64,000 nucleotides of DNA from Eustoma russellianum (GCA_036186865.1 AP025075.1:19125071-19189070), one strand, 5' to 3'. Positions 35,691-48,192 are shown, counted from the first letter of the stretch. Numbers and translations: made by a program. Notes: generated by a model from the sequence alone, not told the origin.

Positions 35691-38600
35691 CGGTACCATA
35701 TGGTTGTTTTATTAATAATTTTCCCTCACTTGTGGCAGAGGAATAACGTGGTTACATGTGATGTAGGAGGCTCTTCTACGAAATAGTAAATGAAATGCAT
35801 ATATTTACAATAGCACATGCAAAAAGATAATGACAGAAACTGTGGAATGTAAAATGGCAATTGTTCTATTAACAAGTAATGCACAACAAACTGTAAACCA
35901 CAAGAAACGATGGTGTGGAGCCAATGATGCACCCGTTCGCTTAAATCGCTTGTACTGTTGACGTGCAGCTGGCTACCGCTGAGACATGTGAACGCCATGT
36001 TGCCTGCATTCGTTATAAATATAGGCAACTGCATTGAAAACCACCTGTGTGGTTTATCTGCAATATTGAAAACTAGATGTGTGGTGAGATGACACCCTCA
36101 CATGATCATAAAAACAACTTTATCTGCATTATTGGTGTAAACATAATCGAACGGCAAAGCAAAAGAAGAAAACATACCGACGTTGCCTATATGAACTAGT
36201 GACATAGGAAACAAGAGTGTAAAAAAGCCAACCCAATGGGAGACAATAATCAAAGGCGCAAATGTGGGACTGAAGTATCCAATAATATAGCTCCTCAAAC
36301 CTCACATGGCAAGCTTGTAAATGAGGAAAATACAATTTCTCCTGATGCATGCAGCCCATGACGAGAGAGCGAATGCGCTGTTGCATTTGCTTCACGTGGA
36401 CAGTGTTGCAATGTTGAAGCATTAAGACAAAGAAAGTTGACAGCTCGTCGAAGACCCACCAAGAAATTACCAGTATATCGCTCTGGGCGTGATAAAAAGG
36501 ATAACAATGAACGACATTTAGTCTCCACAATTAGTCTATCATATTCTCACGCGTAATATGAGAGGCTATAAATCAACGCCATAAGCTTAGCACGTAGCGG
36601 AGTGACAGACGGTAAAGAAAAAGCAACCCTCGAAATAAACTCTCCCAAGTCATTACGAAGTATAGCTCCTGCTGCGGCTCCCAATTTGCCCACCGAAGCA
36701 TCAATGTTGAGTTTAAAGCGGCCTGAAGGCGGTAACTTCCAACGAATGAGTCGATGCCATCTATGAAGCATCGAAGGCGAAAACTACCTATCCATCAAAT
36801 GAGACAAAGACATTGAAAATTTACGTCCTTTAGTTGAGGCATACCAAATATATATTTTCTCGCGAAGTCGCTCAAATAAATGGCTGTATGAAAAAGAACT
36901 ATCACCAAATCTGATAGATGTATATCCCTTCCAAATCACCCATACTGTGAGAGATGGAACCGCAGCACGTAGTTGGCCTACCATCGAAGTGGCCGAATAT
37001 GTGCACCACCAGCGAATTAAGTATCCTTGAATTGCAGCCTGCTAGGGAAGAGGTCCAGAAAACAAGATTGACATTTCCTACCAAATAGGGAGAATAAGCG
37101 AACAGTGTAAAAAATGTGGTCTCGCTTGTCAGAATGGGCCTTGCAAAAGACACACTGAGACGGAAAGATCGCTTGCCATGAGCATAGATTATCTACTAAA
37201 GGCAACGCATGCATCCATAACTTCCACAGAAAAAGATTTGCCCCAGAAGGCAACGTCGGCCACCAAACAAACTTGGAACACTCAAAAAAAGTCATATGAG
37301 TACATAATTGGCTATAAGCCGATTGCAATGAAAACTGACCTTTCGAATCTGCAGTCCAATAAACGCCATCAGGTGTATGAGAAACATGATGTTCCAAGTA
37401 TGAATGAAGCCTACAAATGCGCTTCCAAATGGGGTAGCGAAAACTACTCCTTTTCGTCCATATCGCTCTCAACTGTATGTTGCCCAAAGGTTCTGCGAAG
37501 TGTGAAACCGCAACCATAAAAGACTGTCATAAGCATGTTGTAACAAGTCCAAGTTACAGATTCCCAAGGCTCCAAATTCCGTCGGACAGCAGACCCTGTC
37601 CCACGAGCGCCAATGATAACGATCCTTCCAAAGAAAATGAGCCAAGCGCCTATGAATTGCCTGCACTACGCTTTTCGGAAGCCTTGAGCTCACCATAATA
37701 TGATGAATCAAGAACATGACGCATAAAATTCTCCACAATTTTATGCATAATATAAGCATATTGCTCCAAATTCTCAAATTCTCCAAATTCTCAAGATTCT
37801 TCAAATTCTCCAAATTCTCCAAATTCTCGGCTGTATGTTGTAATGTTACAGATCCAAGAACATGAAGAATCAAGACCAATCTACCCGCAAATGATAAAAG
37901 CTTAGAAGCCCATGAGTTCAATTTTGCATCTACATGAGCTAACAATGATGTGCAATAAGCAGCGCGATTAATACCTTTATATAAATATAAACCCAAGTAT
38001 TTCATTGGCAACTGTGTCAATCGCATGCCTAGCATATGTGAAGCTCTTGTCCTCGAAACTCCCGCACTAACGACCACCTGACTTCTATGAAAATTGACTA
38101 ATTGTCCCGAAGCATTTTGATAATCATCTAGAAAAGATCTAAATCGTTGTAAATTTGCAATTGAGCCGTTTAAGAATACCACCAGATCACAGCAAACCCC
38201 AAATGAGATACTTGGGGTACACGGCCAGTATTAAAACCAAGAATTGCTCCATCCTGCATCAAAGATTTTAGTCCACGAGAAAAGCCTTCTGCAGCTAGAA
38301 TAAATAACAATGGAGATAATGGATCTCCCTGTTTAACCCCTTTGGAGACTGGAAAGAAACCCACCGGCTTACTGTTAATGAGCATTGAACACTTCGTAGC
38401 AGACAAATTATTTAAAATGATACGAACAAAGTGCGCATGAAATCCCATAGTCAATAATACCTGATAAAGATAGGACCAGTTAACCCTGTCAAAGGCTTTA
38501 TCCATATCAAGCTTAACGATAACATGACCTCCACGTACTGGTCTATCCAATATATACACCATCTCTTGTGCCAGTAAGACTTGTTCAGTAATATCACGAC

Positions 38601-39460
38601 CCTTCAGAAATCCTGCCTGCTCGGGAGAGATTAACCGTGGTAAAAAATTTGCCATGCGAGTTGCAATTAAGCGAGTGATTACCTTGGCCAGGAAGTTTGT
38701 CAAACAAATAGGTCGATAATCAGAGAATGTTTGTGGGTTCATAACTTTCGGTATTAATGCAATAAGCAAAGAGCAACCTGACGCGGCGGAGGAATGCCCA
38801 AGAAAAATTCCTGCACTGCCTTATGCACATCCGTCTGTATAACTGCTCAAAAGCGACGATAAGATGAGCCTGGAAATCCGTCTGGACCTGCTGCGCTTGT
38901 GAGACTAAGATCCCAAACTGCAGTTTTCACCTCTAGCATTTCTGGTATAGCCATCAACAAATTATTATCGTCATCAGACAACAAGCTTAGGATATAACTA
39001 ATAATAGAATGACATGGCGTAGTTTGTTCCTCTGTGAATAACATCAGAAAGAAACGAACTACCTCCGCTTAAATTTCCATCGCAGTTGCACACTCCCCAC
39101 CATCCGATTTCAGTATACGCCGGATCAATTACCGGTGCCGTCTGTCTTTCACAGTTTGATGAAAAAATTTAGTGTTCGCATCCCTTTCACGTAGGCATTT
39201 GACATTAGCTTTTTGCTTCTAATACAATAACACCCTGGACTGAGTTAAGTGAAGAATGGCCATACTGCGATGATATGCATTCCTTGTGACATCTGAGGGG
39301 GATGAATCATATGCTGCTTCACAGCGCAATGTATCTGCCTCAGCCACGGCTACCGCATCAAAAAATTCTCAAAAACCTCCTTATTCCACCTACGTAACTG
39401 TTTCTTAAGCTGGCCTAGTTTGAAATAAAAACCCCTCATTCCGCCGATTGTAGGGAATGA
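35691..39460 (-). mobile_element. LINE1: L1-type LINE, 5'-truncated, inserted in LTR D
   Basis: On the minus strand, from about 39460 to 35691, there is a post-endonuclease linker, RT, zf-RVT, RNase H and a 3' untranslated end with a T-run (plus strand) near 35670-35677. LTR D resumes on its right side at about 39461. No endonuclease is present, so the copy is 5'-truncated, as is usual for LINEs. Its 3' end (CCACAAGTGAGG) matches that of LINE2 at 56152-56166. Exact ends and target duplication were not resolved. Confidence 0.87.
36295..39450 (-). pseudogene. LINE1 ORF2: RT, zf-RVT and RNase H, broken
   Basis: Minus strand. The linker reads WNKEVFENFF, RDANTKFFHQTVKDR and AAGPDGF. The RT (38769-38170) has LIALIPKV, YRPICLTNFLAKVI, QAGFLKGRDI, KLDMDKAFDRVNW and GVKQGDPLSPLLF. 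The catalytic FADD box is destroyed by a one-base loss (reads GFAVIWW) at about 38195, and the frame continues from 38182. A run of ENL/KNL repeats (37757-37836) interrupts the thumb region. zf-RVT at 37517-37017 has FVWWPTLPSGANLFLWKLW. RNase H at 36771-36295 reads KLNIDASVGK, AGAILRND and CPREANATAHSLSRHG. Stops separate the blocks. Confidence 0.87.
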
Positions 39461-39772
39461 TTTGTTGCCATTGCCTTCTCCAAATATATCTCCATTTAAT
39501 TAACTACTTAGTTCATTAACTTAAGTACTTCACTTAATGAACTAGTTTAGTTCATAAATGGTGGCACCTGAAAATAGTTCAAACACAATAAATGTTTGTC
39601 ATTTGATGTAACCTTTAACACTTTACGGCTTGTTAGTACGGCAACATTATATATAAAATATATAAGGCAAGTTTATCACAAACACGTGTCAAGTAACGAA
39701 TTTTGTCATGCATTTCTTAAACACGTATTTAAATCATGTATTCGTAAATCACTCACACCCTTTTTCTCAACA
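39461..39772 (-). repeat. Copia LTR fragment D, right part (LTR start)
   Basis: Matches 44753-45070 of LTR E (CCTTCTCCAAATATATCTCC ... TTTTTCTCAACA). It ends at 39772, the TGTTGAG start in sense. No purine tract follows, so D is a solo or 5' LTR rather than the 3' LTR of an element to the right. Confidence 0.87.
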
Positions 39773-42189
39773 AACATAACCAGGCTTGCTTGTTGTACTA
39801 TCGCACTAGAAAATCCAAATAACGACGTTGACATAGGGCGTAAAAAGTTTCCCTGATGAGGTCCAATGTGTCAAAACTAATGATAAGGATGTGCATGAGA
39901 TGGAGGTGAGCTGGACTTGACGTTTAGACTTGTTCTTGTGTTGTTTATTTTGTGAAAAGTTCTTGCATGATCTTATTGTCGGCTTATTTGGCTTGTAAAT
40001 GTTGTACACCTTGTTTGTTATGTTTTGGATTCATTTTAGATTGTTTTTTGATGTGTTAAATCGTATGTAAAAGTCTTAGGAGTTGCACTTTCCAATTTTG
40101 GAAATAAGGGCTTCTAGAAGGATTTCATTAGAATGGTCCTTGGGTGGTTATTAATTGACATCTCTCTCATTTGAGGTCTTATTGAGATGATTCTAAACGG
40201 TGTGGATAGCTCACATCCTTATCTACAAATCTCTACCATACATCATTGGCAAATTCAGCTCTAGAAGTAGCACAATCCGCGTTCAAAATCAGATAGTGTC
40301 CAAGAATCTAAGTTTGAGCAGGAGTCATATACACAGTTTGATTATTTGATATTTATTTGACCATATCTTAAGCTAAAGACATTGGATTAACATGATTCAA
40401 ATTGGATTGAAAAGCTATCATCCTTGTTTAAGAATGTTAAGAAGAGAACGTCTTCAGAATCAGCTTCTAGAAGGGTCCAAAATGCATCACAAAGTCGGTG
40501 TAAATTGTAGAGCCATAATTTAAGTAGGATTTTTGTAGTTTCCTAACTAGTTTAAGTTTTCTAGGTTTTGTCTTCTATATAAGCATAATAACATGTTTTT
40601 TGACAGAGAGAGTTGAATAAAAATATTTCATATTTTTAGCCAAGGCTATCTTTCAAGGAGTTTCTTTGTGTTTTTTGATATTTGATCAAAATCAGCTTCT
40701 ATATCAACGTCTTCAGCAAACGTGTGGGGAAATCAATTCCTTTAAACTTATATTCATGTCCCAAGGGTGATAAATTGTTCATGGAGCATGAATAAGCTGC
40801 AAGTCATAGGATCCTACTCGATCCAGACAAGAAGTACACGGCCAAGGGTGGTGTATATCGTTCTTGTAAATTGAACATGGTGTCTTGCGGAAGACATTGT
40901 AGAACAAGGAAAGGTCGGATCTTTTGTATCGTCAAACATGCATCATGCCCTGCAAGGCAAGTGTTTGAAAGACGTAATAATATGTCACGTTGGCCACATT
41001 GTTTGTAACAACATAGACTTGGCACACCTTCATAATGTTGTCCTGTGCGATGTTTGCAAGAATGTCAATCACAGAGGTTTCATTGCCACCTTATATTGAT
41101 TCATGTGATAACTTGACCTTCTTTTGAAAAGATTTTTCTAAAGTTTCAGCACTCCAGGCCCTGGTCTTGACCTCAATAGAGCCAATCTACCAGAAATCAT
41201 AAATATGACGATGTTTACTGGATACTGGCTTGCAATCATCCTTCTTATCATAGTCGTCATCATCATCTTTGCGTTGGCATAGCTTGTCTTTCGGATTTGC
41301 TCAGAATTAACAAAAGTTTATGTGATTTTGCAATCGCAATCTCATGTAATAGAACTTCTATAAATGATCTTTTTTAATGAGGCGCTTGATTGTGTGCGCC
41401 AACTGCATGCAATTTTCAATTTCATGGCCAATGTGTTTATGATCCATTTTTTACCTTGGCCCCTGCAGTGGCTATAGGTCCTTTTTCAATTCAACCTTCT
41501 CTATTACGATCAGTATTTTTTCTTTAGAGACAAACAAAAGCAAACCTTGCTCATCTCGGCCTCTAGGCGATCAAACACATTACGCTTGTCCCTGGAGTCT
41601 TTTACAAGCTTCCTTTTAGGAGTCACCTCGACCTAACTTGTCATAGGCCTACTCAGTCTCTCTCTTCAATCTATTTGTCTCTTCACCATAGGAGAATTGG
41701 CGGTATTTAACTAAACAGGCCTTCGAGATTATGGGTTCTCCTCAGCCGATTAGGAAAGGAAGTGACCTGGCCTCAGCCCACTAGTAAATGCAATAGCCAT
41801 AACTCCATCATTACAATCCTCGATCTACAGTGCATCATCCTTGAACCGCTGCGTGTATTGCAAAACAGACTCCTCTGGCTTTTGCCTTAAAGTCATCAGA
41901 TGTAAAGAATTTTTAATTAAAGGTTTTGCCATTGAATATTTTGGGCCCTTTGTCAAAAAGAATAAATTGAGAGTGCAACTCTTAAAACTAAAAGGATAAA
42001 TTGACTCAACGGTTCAGGAACATTCTTCAAAGTAACCAAAGTATGAAATTGGAAAAGAGGATACGTGGGGTCAGAGATACCATGGAGGTGTCCTTTTTTG
42101 GCACCTTCAAGTTATCCGCAACACATACTTTGCTATGTCTTCAAAAAAAGGACTTTCTTGCACTGTCCTTATATACTCCCAGTAGTCTG
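39773..42189 (-). pseudogene. Tat-like gypsy gag region, decayed, with an unclassified AT-rich insertion
   Basis: On the minus strand around 41790-41910 a retrotransposon gag motif is readable: MTLRQKPEESVLQYTQRFKD followed by EDCNDGVMAIAF. Around 41395-41445 the zinc-finger region reads DHKHIGHEIENCMQLAHTI (family pattern FHxxxGHxTExC). Both sit upstream, in element order, of the RT at 23130, so this is the gag of the same element. Bases about 39850-40790 do not read as Tat; see separate entry. Stops are frequent. Confidence 0.72.
39850..40790 (+). other. Unclassified LTR-like stretch
   Basis: No gene. A TATA-like CTATATAAGC at about 40575 is followed by GAGAGAGTTGAATAAAAA at 40606, an arrangement common in plant LTRs. 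I could not find TG...CA ends with a matching target duplication. Confidence 0.3.
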
Positions 42190-44145
42190 TGTAGGACCTG
42201 TAAGGCACCACTAGAAGGAGAGGTTGAATAATAGGTGCGGAAAATTTGATTTTTAAAATATTTTAACCAAAAAACCCAACTTCTGAAAACTGTTTCTGTT
42301 TTTAGATCCTGATTTGAAACATTTGAAAAACTAAGTTACAGATATTCAAAAATTCTGATATTTTTAGAGATTCTACTCTCACATGTTTTGAGTATCCCCT
42401 AAAAATTTCAGATCAAAATTCAACCTTTAACCCGTTGAATAATTGTTTGTGGTTAGATTGCGCAAATCTGCCAGAAACAGTAGTTTGATTTGAAAATTTT
42501 ATTCCGATCAATCCATAATACCAAATGGTCTGAAAATTAAATGACAAACCCATTGAGATATTTATTTTAATGGGTTAAAAAAGTTTTGAAAACTTCCTTT
42601 GGGAAGTATATTAAATACGTTCAAGTTCTCAACCTTTGCAAGTCTGAAAATCAGATTGCACTAGTCTCCGATCTATTGACTTATACTTATTCAAATGGGT
42701 TGAAACTTGGGCCAAATGAAACTCAAGAGGTGTGGCTATATTTCTGCAAAGTTTGGTAATTTTTGAATGTCGTTTGATATTTTTACTAATGCAATAAAAC
42801 GTTGCAAAGTGCTGGAAACTGAAAGTAAAGTGCTGAAAGTAATAACACCGAGAATTTTATACTGGTTCGGTTAACACAACCTACTCCAGTCTTCAAGTAC
42901 ACCTTCCTCGGTTATCATTAATCACAAAATAACACCTGACCAAAAGGGTTGCTGGAGTTACATACCAACTCCACTCTTAAACAAATGATACAAGCAATCA
43001 CACCGATCACAAACACCACCACCGAACGGATGAATGTTTGATCACACCTTGATCAACCTTTTACAATTTAAACGTGTATGGTGGTCTAACCAAAGACTAT
43101 TCAACATAATAAATATAAGAACGATAGGCTTGAGAGAAGAAGAAGAAGAAAGAAATGTAGAAGATGACAGTAGAAGACTCCTTTTTCACTTGAGAGATTA
43201 TGAAAATTGTCTTGCATTTGAGTTGCTCTTTTCTCTTCCTTTTATTTGCTCTTGGCCTCCCCCCTAGGGCTACTTTTCTATCTTGAGAATTATCTTTTAA
43301 GTCCTTGGAAGAATGCCTTATATAGATGTGACATCACCTTGCTTACTTGGCACAACTTGATTGGATAATTGTCTTGGCCTTGCTTACTTAGCACTCCTTG
43401 ATTGGATGAGATTTGTCATCACTTAGTGGCTGTAAAAATCTGAGAATAAAACATAAAACATGAGCTAAATTGAAGTTCAAAACATTGCCATTAATTATAC
43501 AATTAATCCCCTCAAATTTGGAAGCAAAATTCATCACACTTGAAGACTAAATTTCAGCCAGCTCTGCTGTCTCACATGCTGAATTTTTCAGCATGTGCTA
43601 TATTCTCAAGACTTTGAAATGTTACCATATTACTATACATCAACCCCTTGAATATTGAAAAGCAAATTGATCACCATTAAGACACAAAATTCGGCCACCA
43701 TAATGCCTCATATGCAGAATTTTCAGCATGTGTTACATTTGCTACAAAATTTGAAACGTTACCTTGTGTAGCTTCCTCCATTATGTCACTAACCTTGTGT
43801 GGCTTATTCTCCACCAATTGAGATACCAACTAAGCTCTACATAAGCTCCATCAAGGCTGCATTAGGCGTGTATAAAGGCTTGACCATGTGCTGAATTTTA
43901 TTTTATTTGTTTTGTAAACTTTGTAAAATAGTGCATAATAATTATACACATATGGTATATTCCAATCAGCCCTGATTTTAAAATTCTAGAACACTTTAGT
44001 ATGTATTGAATATGTAAAAAGTGTCTAGATACATGTTATATGTCATGCCAAAAACGTTCTATGTGTTGTGTTCGTAGAAAACTGAATTTTCGACTTCTTC
44101 GATTACGCAAATTTTCTCCCATTAAATTCAAAATTTTGGCACATG

Positions 44146-44196
<51 letters not shown>

Positions 44197-44678
44197 GTCA
44201 CACATAATATACATAAAATAACTTGAATATTCAGCTCTAATGGATGATCAAAGTTGGCGCCTACGTGTGCTTAAAAAGTGATTTTTGAATCTCCACAATT
44301 TGGCCTTGATTGGGGATGATTTGTGTGTGCCAACATGGAATGATTTTATGGCTGAGTGTACCATGTTAGCCACGAAATTTGTGGCCACTTTTGAAGTGTA
44401 GGGGCTGGCCATCTATATATGGCAAGTACGTGACACGTTGACAAAGTTTCGGTAGTCACCCGATACGACAATTTTTGGTTTACAACCTTGTAACATGTCG
44501 TACTAATTTTGTCATCACCATGACTTATATCATATGATATAAGACCAATACTCATAAATATGAGGTAAGTATAGTGGTGTGATGTTGACGTATGTTCGTC
44601 ATATATGTAATGTGTCAGTAGTACGTCGTAATATATGTGTATTGTGCCTTTTTATAAAAAATCTGAATATATATGTGA

Positions 44679-44713
<35 letters not shown>

Positions 44714-45070
44714 AACATTTTTAATAGATGTAGAAGGAGACTTTCCATTCTTCAATTTGTTGACATCATGCCTTCTCCAAATATATCTCCATTTAATGAA
44801 CTACTTAGTTCATTTAACTAAGTACTTCATTTAATGAACTAGTTTAGTTCATTAATGGTAGAACCTGAAAATAGTTCAAACACAACAAATTTTTGCCATT
44901 TGATGTAGGCTTTAAATCTTCATGGCTTGTTAATACGGCAACATTATATATAAAGTATATAAGGAAAGTTTGTCGCAAAAACGTGTCAAGTAATAAAGTG
45001 TCATGCATTTCTTTAACATACGTATTTAAATCATGCATTTTGTGAATCACTCAAACTCTTTTTGTCAACA
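42190..45070 (-). mobile_element. Solo copia LTR E with near-matching target duplication
   Basis: A complete minus-orientation LTR: the plus strand reads TGTAGGACCTG...TTTTTGTCAACA. Five bases on the left (GTCTG, 42185-42189) and right (GTTTG, 45071-45075) match at four of five, which supports one insertion followed by LTR-LTR recombination. It contains the 20-bp palindrome (44524-44543), a long (TA)n run near 44150-44190, another near 44690-44712, and CATGCTGAA hairpins near 43575 and 43712. No coding sequence. Confidence 0.92.
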
Positions 45071-46262
45071 GTTTGAAGATGACCCCTTCTGACTACATCG
45101 CCTGTAATGATGTAGTGATGTCCGATGCTTATGATTTTAATGAAACTTCTTTACTATCAAGGATTTCTTAATTGGGGGCAAAGGCTTAGTATGAGGCTTA
45201 TTGCCTTTGCCACTGGTATCCACCATAAATTCGTCCCATAGATTAGAAGAACATTCTTGAGACTTTTGCCTCCCTTGATAATCATGAGGAAGGCCTTTAA
45301 GCGGCAAAGTGACCTTTCGGGCCTTGCTATTGATCTATTCAACCAAGGCTTGGAAGACATCCATGTTTTGAGCAACATATTACATAGCTTGAATATATGC
45401 TCCTGCTAGGTGATTCCTTATTCTTCGTCGTGCCCAATCTTCTAGTTGATGGCCAGCTCTATCGGGTGGTTGAATCCTCTATGTCTTTGACATTGAGAAG
45501 ACTACTATCATAATTAGTAGTTTTACCCTTATGGGTAACTTTATACTGGATTTAGCAAGGAAAATGGAAATAAGGCTGGGTTGACCCTATTTCTTGCGCA
45601 AAATGGCGAAGTTGGGTTGTCACTTAAGATCAACAGATAATCTAAGGGATGAAACAAATGGCATTTGCTGCTGAAATCCTACAAGATTCAACAACTATGA
45701 GGCCATGTAGTTTTACTTTGGAAAAACCCTCCGACGATTAAGTCAGTTGTGGGATTTTCCACATTTGAAAGTGTATATGTTGGGATAGTTAGAGAAAATT
45801 GTCTCTTTTTGTGGTTTGAGAAGAAGTTTTTGTAATTCTACTAAACATGTCATCTGCTGGTGTTGTTTGTTCCTTTTGTATGCTTTGGATGACCAATGCA
45901 TATTTTGGAGCTATGTGAGACTGCCATGTGTCCTCTCTTACATGTGCATAACCACCATGTGGCACCACGTGTTGAGTTACATGGCTAAGCTGTAGGCATG
46001 ACAGGAGTCTGCTTGAGTTACTTGTGTCGAGCTGATAAGAGAGTCTTTGGATACTGAGTCCATGACCGCCTACTGCACATGTTTGAGGTGTACACCATTG
46101 GCGAGCTGAGAGCTGAGGTTGAGGGGATGTATGTGGCTAAGGAGACCAACGTTCAACACTTTTGAGTGAGATCAGCTGGTGCTGACCTGAGATACCCGTA
46201 TGTTATGATATTCACTTCATGCAAAGCAACGATAACAATAATTTTCATGTCGGTGATTTGAT
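45071..46262 (-). pseudogene. Tat-like gypsy 5'/gag remnant
   Basis: Continues the region left of solo LTR E. The minus strand at 45378-45157 is fairly open in two frames; one reads MDVFQALVE and LPLKGLPHDYQG, charged text without a decisive motif. No clear 5' LTR was found up to the CACTA border at 46262. Confidence 0.45.
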
Positions 46263-46274
46263 CACCACAAAAAG
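46263..46274 (+). repeat. CACTA left terminal inverted repeat
   Basis: CACCACAAAAAG, preceded by target-site copy GAT. Confidence 0.92.
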
Positions 46275-46284
46275 AATTTCATTT

Positions 46285-46690
46285 ACCGACGACAACTTCA
46301 CCGACGAACCACAGTTCGTCGGTGTTGCGTCGGTACTTTGCGACGCATTTGCGATACACTCATTTTCGTCGTTAATTGCGACGAAAATACGATGACAAGC
46401 ATTGTCGCTAACAAAAAATAGTCAGGTTTTTAATTTCGTCGGTGATTCGTCGCTATTCTGTGTGTTTTATTCGTCGCTATGTAGTTTGTAGCGTTACGTC
46501 GCTATATCGTCGCTATTGTGTCGCTAAATTTCCAGAACACGGATAAAAAAATTCGTCGGTGAGTAGGTTCTTGGCGTTGTGTATCATCGGTTTTTTTGTC
46601 GATGAAACCCGCGTGTCGCAAATGTTTTGTTTTACTTTTCGTTCGTATTTCGATTTGTCGTTGTGTCATCGCAGATTCGTCAAGGATTAA
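46285..46690. repeat. CACTA left subterminal repeats
   Basis: Dense copies of GACGAA, CGTCGGT, CGTCGCTA and GCGACG on both strands. In CACTA elements such short repeats bind the TNPA-like protein. Confidence 0.88.
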
Positions 46691-46821
46691 ATACGTGTAT
46701 TAATTAAGGAAAAAGAAAGCGGTGATTGGGAAAAAAAAATTATTAATTTAATAATAAAAATTTACATTATGAAACGAAAAACTAAAAAAAGAAATCTAAA
46801 AGAGAGGCGGAGAGGGGCCGT

Positions 46822-47154
46822 TCACTCTTCGTCATCGGAAGAAAGAGTGGCCGCCACATTCTCTGCGAAATCTGTGAGGAGGCGCTTCAGCTTGTAATAT
46901 CTGAATTTCAACTTCCGCAGCCTTCTAGTCATGCTGTGCAGTTGCCTCGACTGCTGCTGCATGTTTGATATCAGCATACGGTAGTCGATATCCTGTTCCG
47001 GCATTTGTTCTTGAGCATCCTCTCGCGGTAGTGTGCCATACACAGATATGGAACCCTCCCGCTCAACCGATGGTGGTTGGGGAGGAGGCCCTTGTGGCGG
47101 GGCACTGTTTGCCCCTCCACCACGCCTTGTGGTTCTTCTAAAACGACGTGGCAT
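46822..47154 (-). CDS. Small basic, proline-rich, coiled-coil ORF in the CACTA 5' region (110 aa)
   Basis: ATG at 47154 (minus), stop at 46822. The N-terminus is strongly basic (MPRRFRRTTRRGG), followed by a Pro/Gln stretch (PPQGPPPQPP), then a helical, heptad-like region (LISNMQQQSRQLHSMTRRL, LKFRYYKLKRLLTD) and an acidic end (SSDDEE). A TATA-like CTATTTATACC lies about 50 bases upstream on the same strand (47204-47214). It is transcribed away from the transposase, between two repeat clusters. I do not recognise the family; its layout could suit a small DNA-binding accessory or a truncated TNPA-type protein. The frame is intact. Confidence 0.6.
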   Translation of the reverse strand: MPRRFRRTTRRGGGANSAPPQGPPPQPPSVEREGSISVYGTLPREDAQEQMPEQDIDYRMLISNMQQQSRQLHSMTRRLRKLKFRYYKLKRLLTDFAENVAATLSSDDEE

Positions 47155-47203
47155 ATTGTGATGTTTTATAACTTTGTATGTGTGTATATGTGTGGATGTT
47201 TGG

Positions 47204-47214
47204 GGTATAAATAG
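47204..47214 (-). promoter_or_regulatory. TATA-like element for the small minus-strand ORF
   Basis: On the minus strand CTATTTATACC lies about 50 bases before the ATG at 47154. Position fits a core promoter; sequence evidence only. Confidence 0.4.
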
Positions 47215-47219
47215 GTAAA

Positions 47220-47990
47220 TTTAGCGACGCTATAGCGCCGAACTTGCGACGAATTTTTCGACCGTTAACCAAGATGGGAATATGTGCGGGTGTGACGCTT
47301 CGTGCGAATTAGCGACGTAATGTGTGCGGACGTGACGGTTTGTTCAAATTAGCGACGCATTAGCGACGAATTAGCGACGTAAACACGTTGGACAGTGCGG
47401 AATAGCGATGCATTAGCGACGCCGTAGCGACAAAACGCGTCGAATGGTGTAAAGAGACGTCGTGCGTCGCTAGTTCGTCGGTAAAGCGTCGCTAAATTCG
47501 TTGATAATATCAGATCAGCTGATGAAGATAATATCGTACGTTGTAACTGTTGGGAACTGAACGGACACTGCGGAATAGCGACGCATTAGCGACGATGTAG
47601 CGACGAAACTTGGGAACTGAACGGACACTGTGGAATAGCGACGTATTAGCGACGCTGTAGCGATGAAATGCGTCGAATGGTGTGAAGAGGCATCTTGCGT
47701 CGCTAGTTCGTCGGTAAAGCGTTGCTAAATTCGTTCCGGGATTTGTGCTTCTTGGGCATCGCTGAGTGTCGCTAAGTCGTCGGTATTTGTGTTTCTTTGT
47801 CGTCGCTTAGCGTTGCTAAATCGTCGGTGTTTGTGTTTGTTTGTTTTCGGGATTGTGTTTCTTGGTCGTCGCTGAACGTCGCTAAGTCGTCGGTATTTGT
47901 GTTTGTTTGTTTCTGGGATTCGTGTTTCTTGGTCGTCGCTTGGCGTCGCTATATCGTCGCTAAAACGTCGGTAATATTGGCTGAGAACCA
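47220..47990. repeat. Internal CACTA repeat cluster before the transposase
   Basis: Many TAGCGACG/CGTCGCTA units, plus a duplicated ~110-base block (47400-47480 resembles 47570-47720). Three ~60-base tandem units with TCGTCGGTATTTGTGTTT occur at 47730-47930. Frames across it are repeat by-products. Confidence 0.85.
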
Positions 47991-48192
47991 TAAAACGCAG
48001 CTTTCTTCTTCCACTCTTCTCCCATTCTTCTCCCATTTCAAACACATAAATCATCACTTTTCAACGAAAATATAGAAGGAAGAAATCTTATTGTGTGGAA
48101 TTTTGATGTTTTCCACCACCGAGAAAAGATAGCTGTCGTTATTTTGAGGGTATAGCGAGAAAATAGATCCGAGGAGGAGCGATAGAAAGTGG

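Noticed and set aside
37178..37698. Plus-strand frames of 73 and 113 codons
   Set aside because: Complementary-strand shadows of the LINE1 ORF2.
47725..48075. Overlapping 90-110 codon frames on both strands before the transposase
   Set aside because: They translate ~60-bp CACTA repeat units; repeated text on both strands shows a repeat, not a gene.
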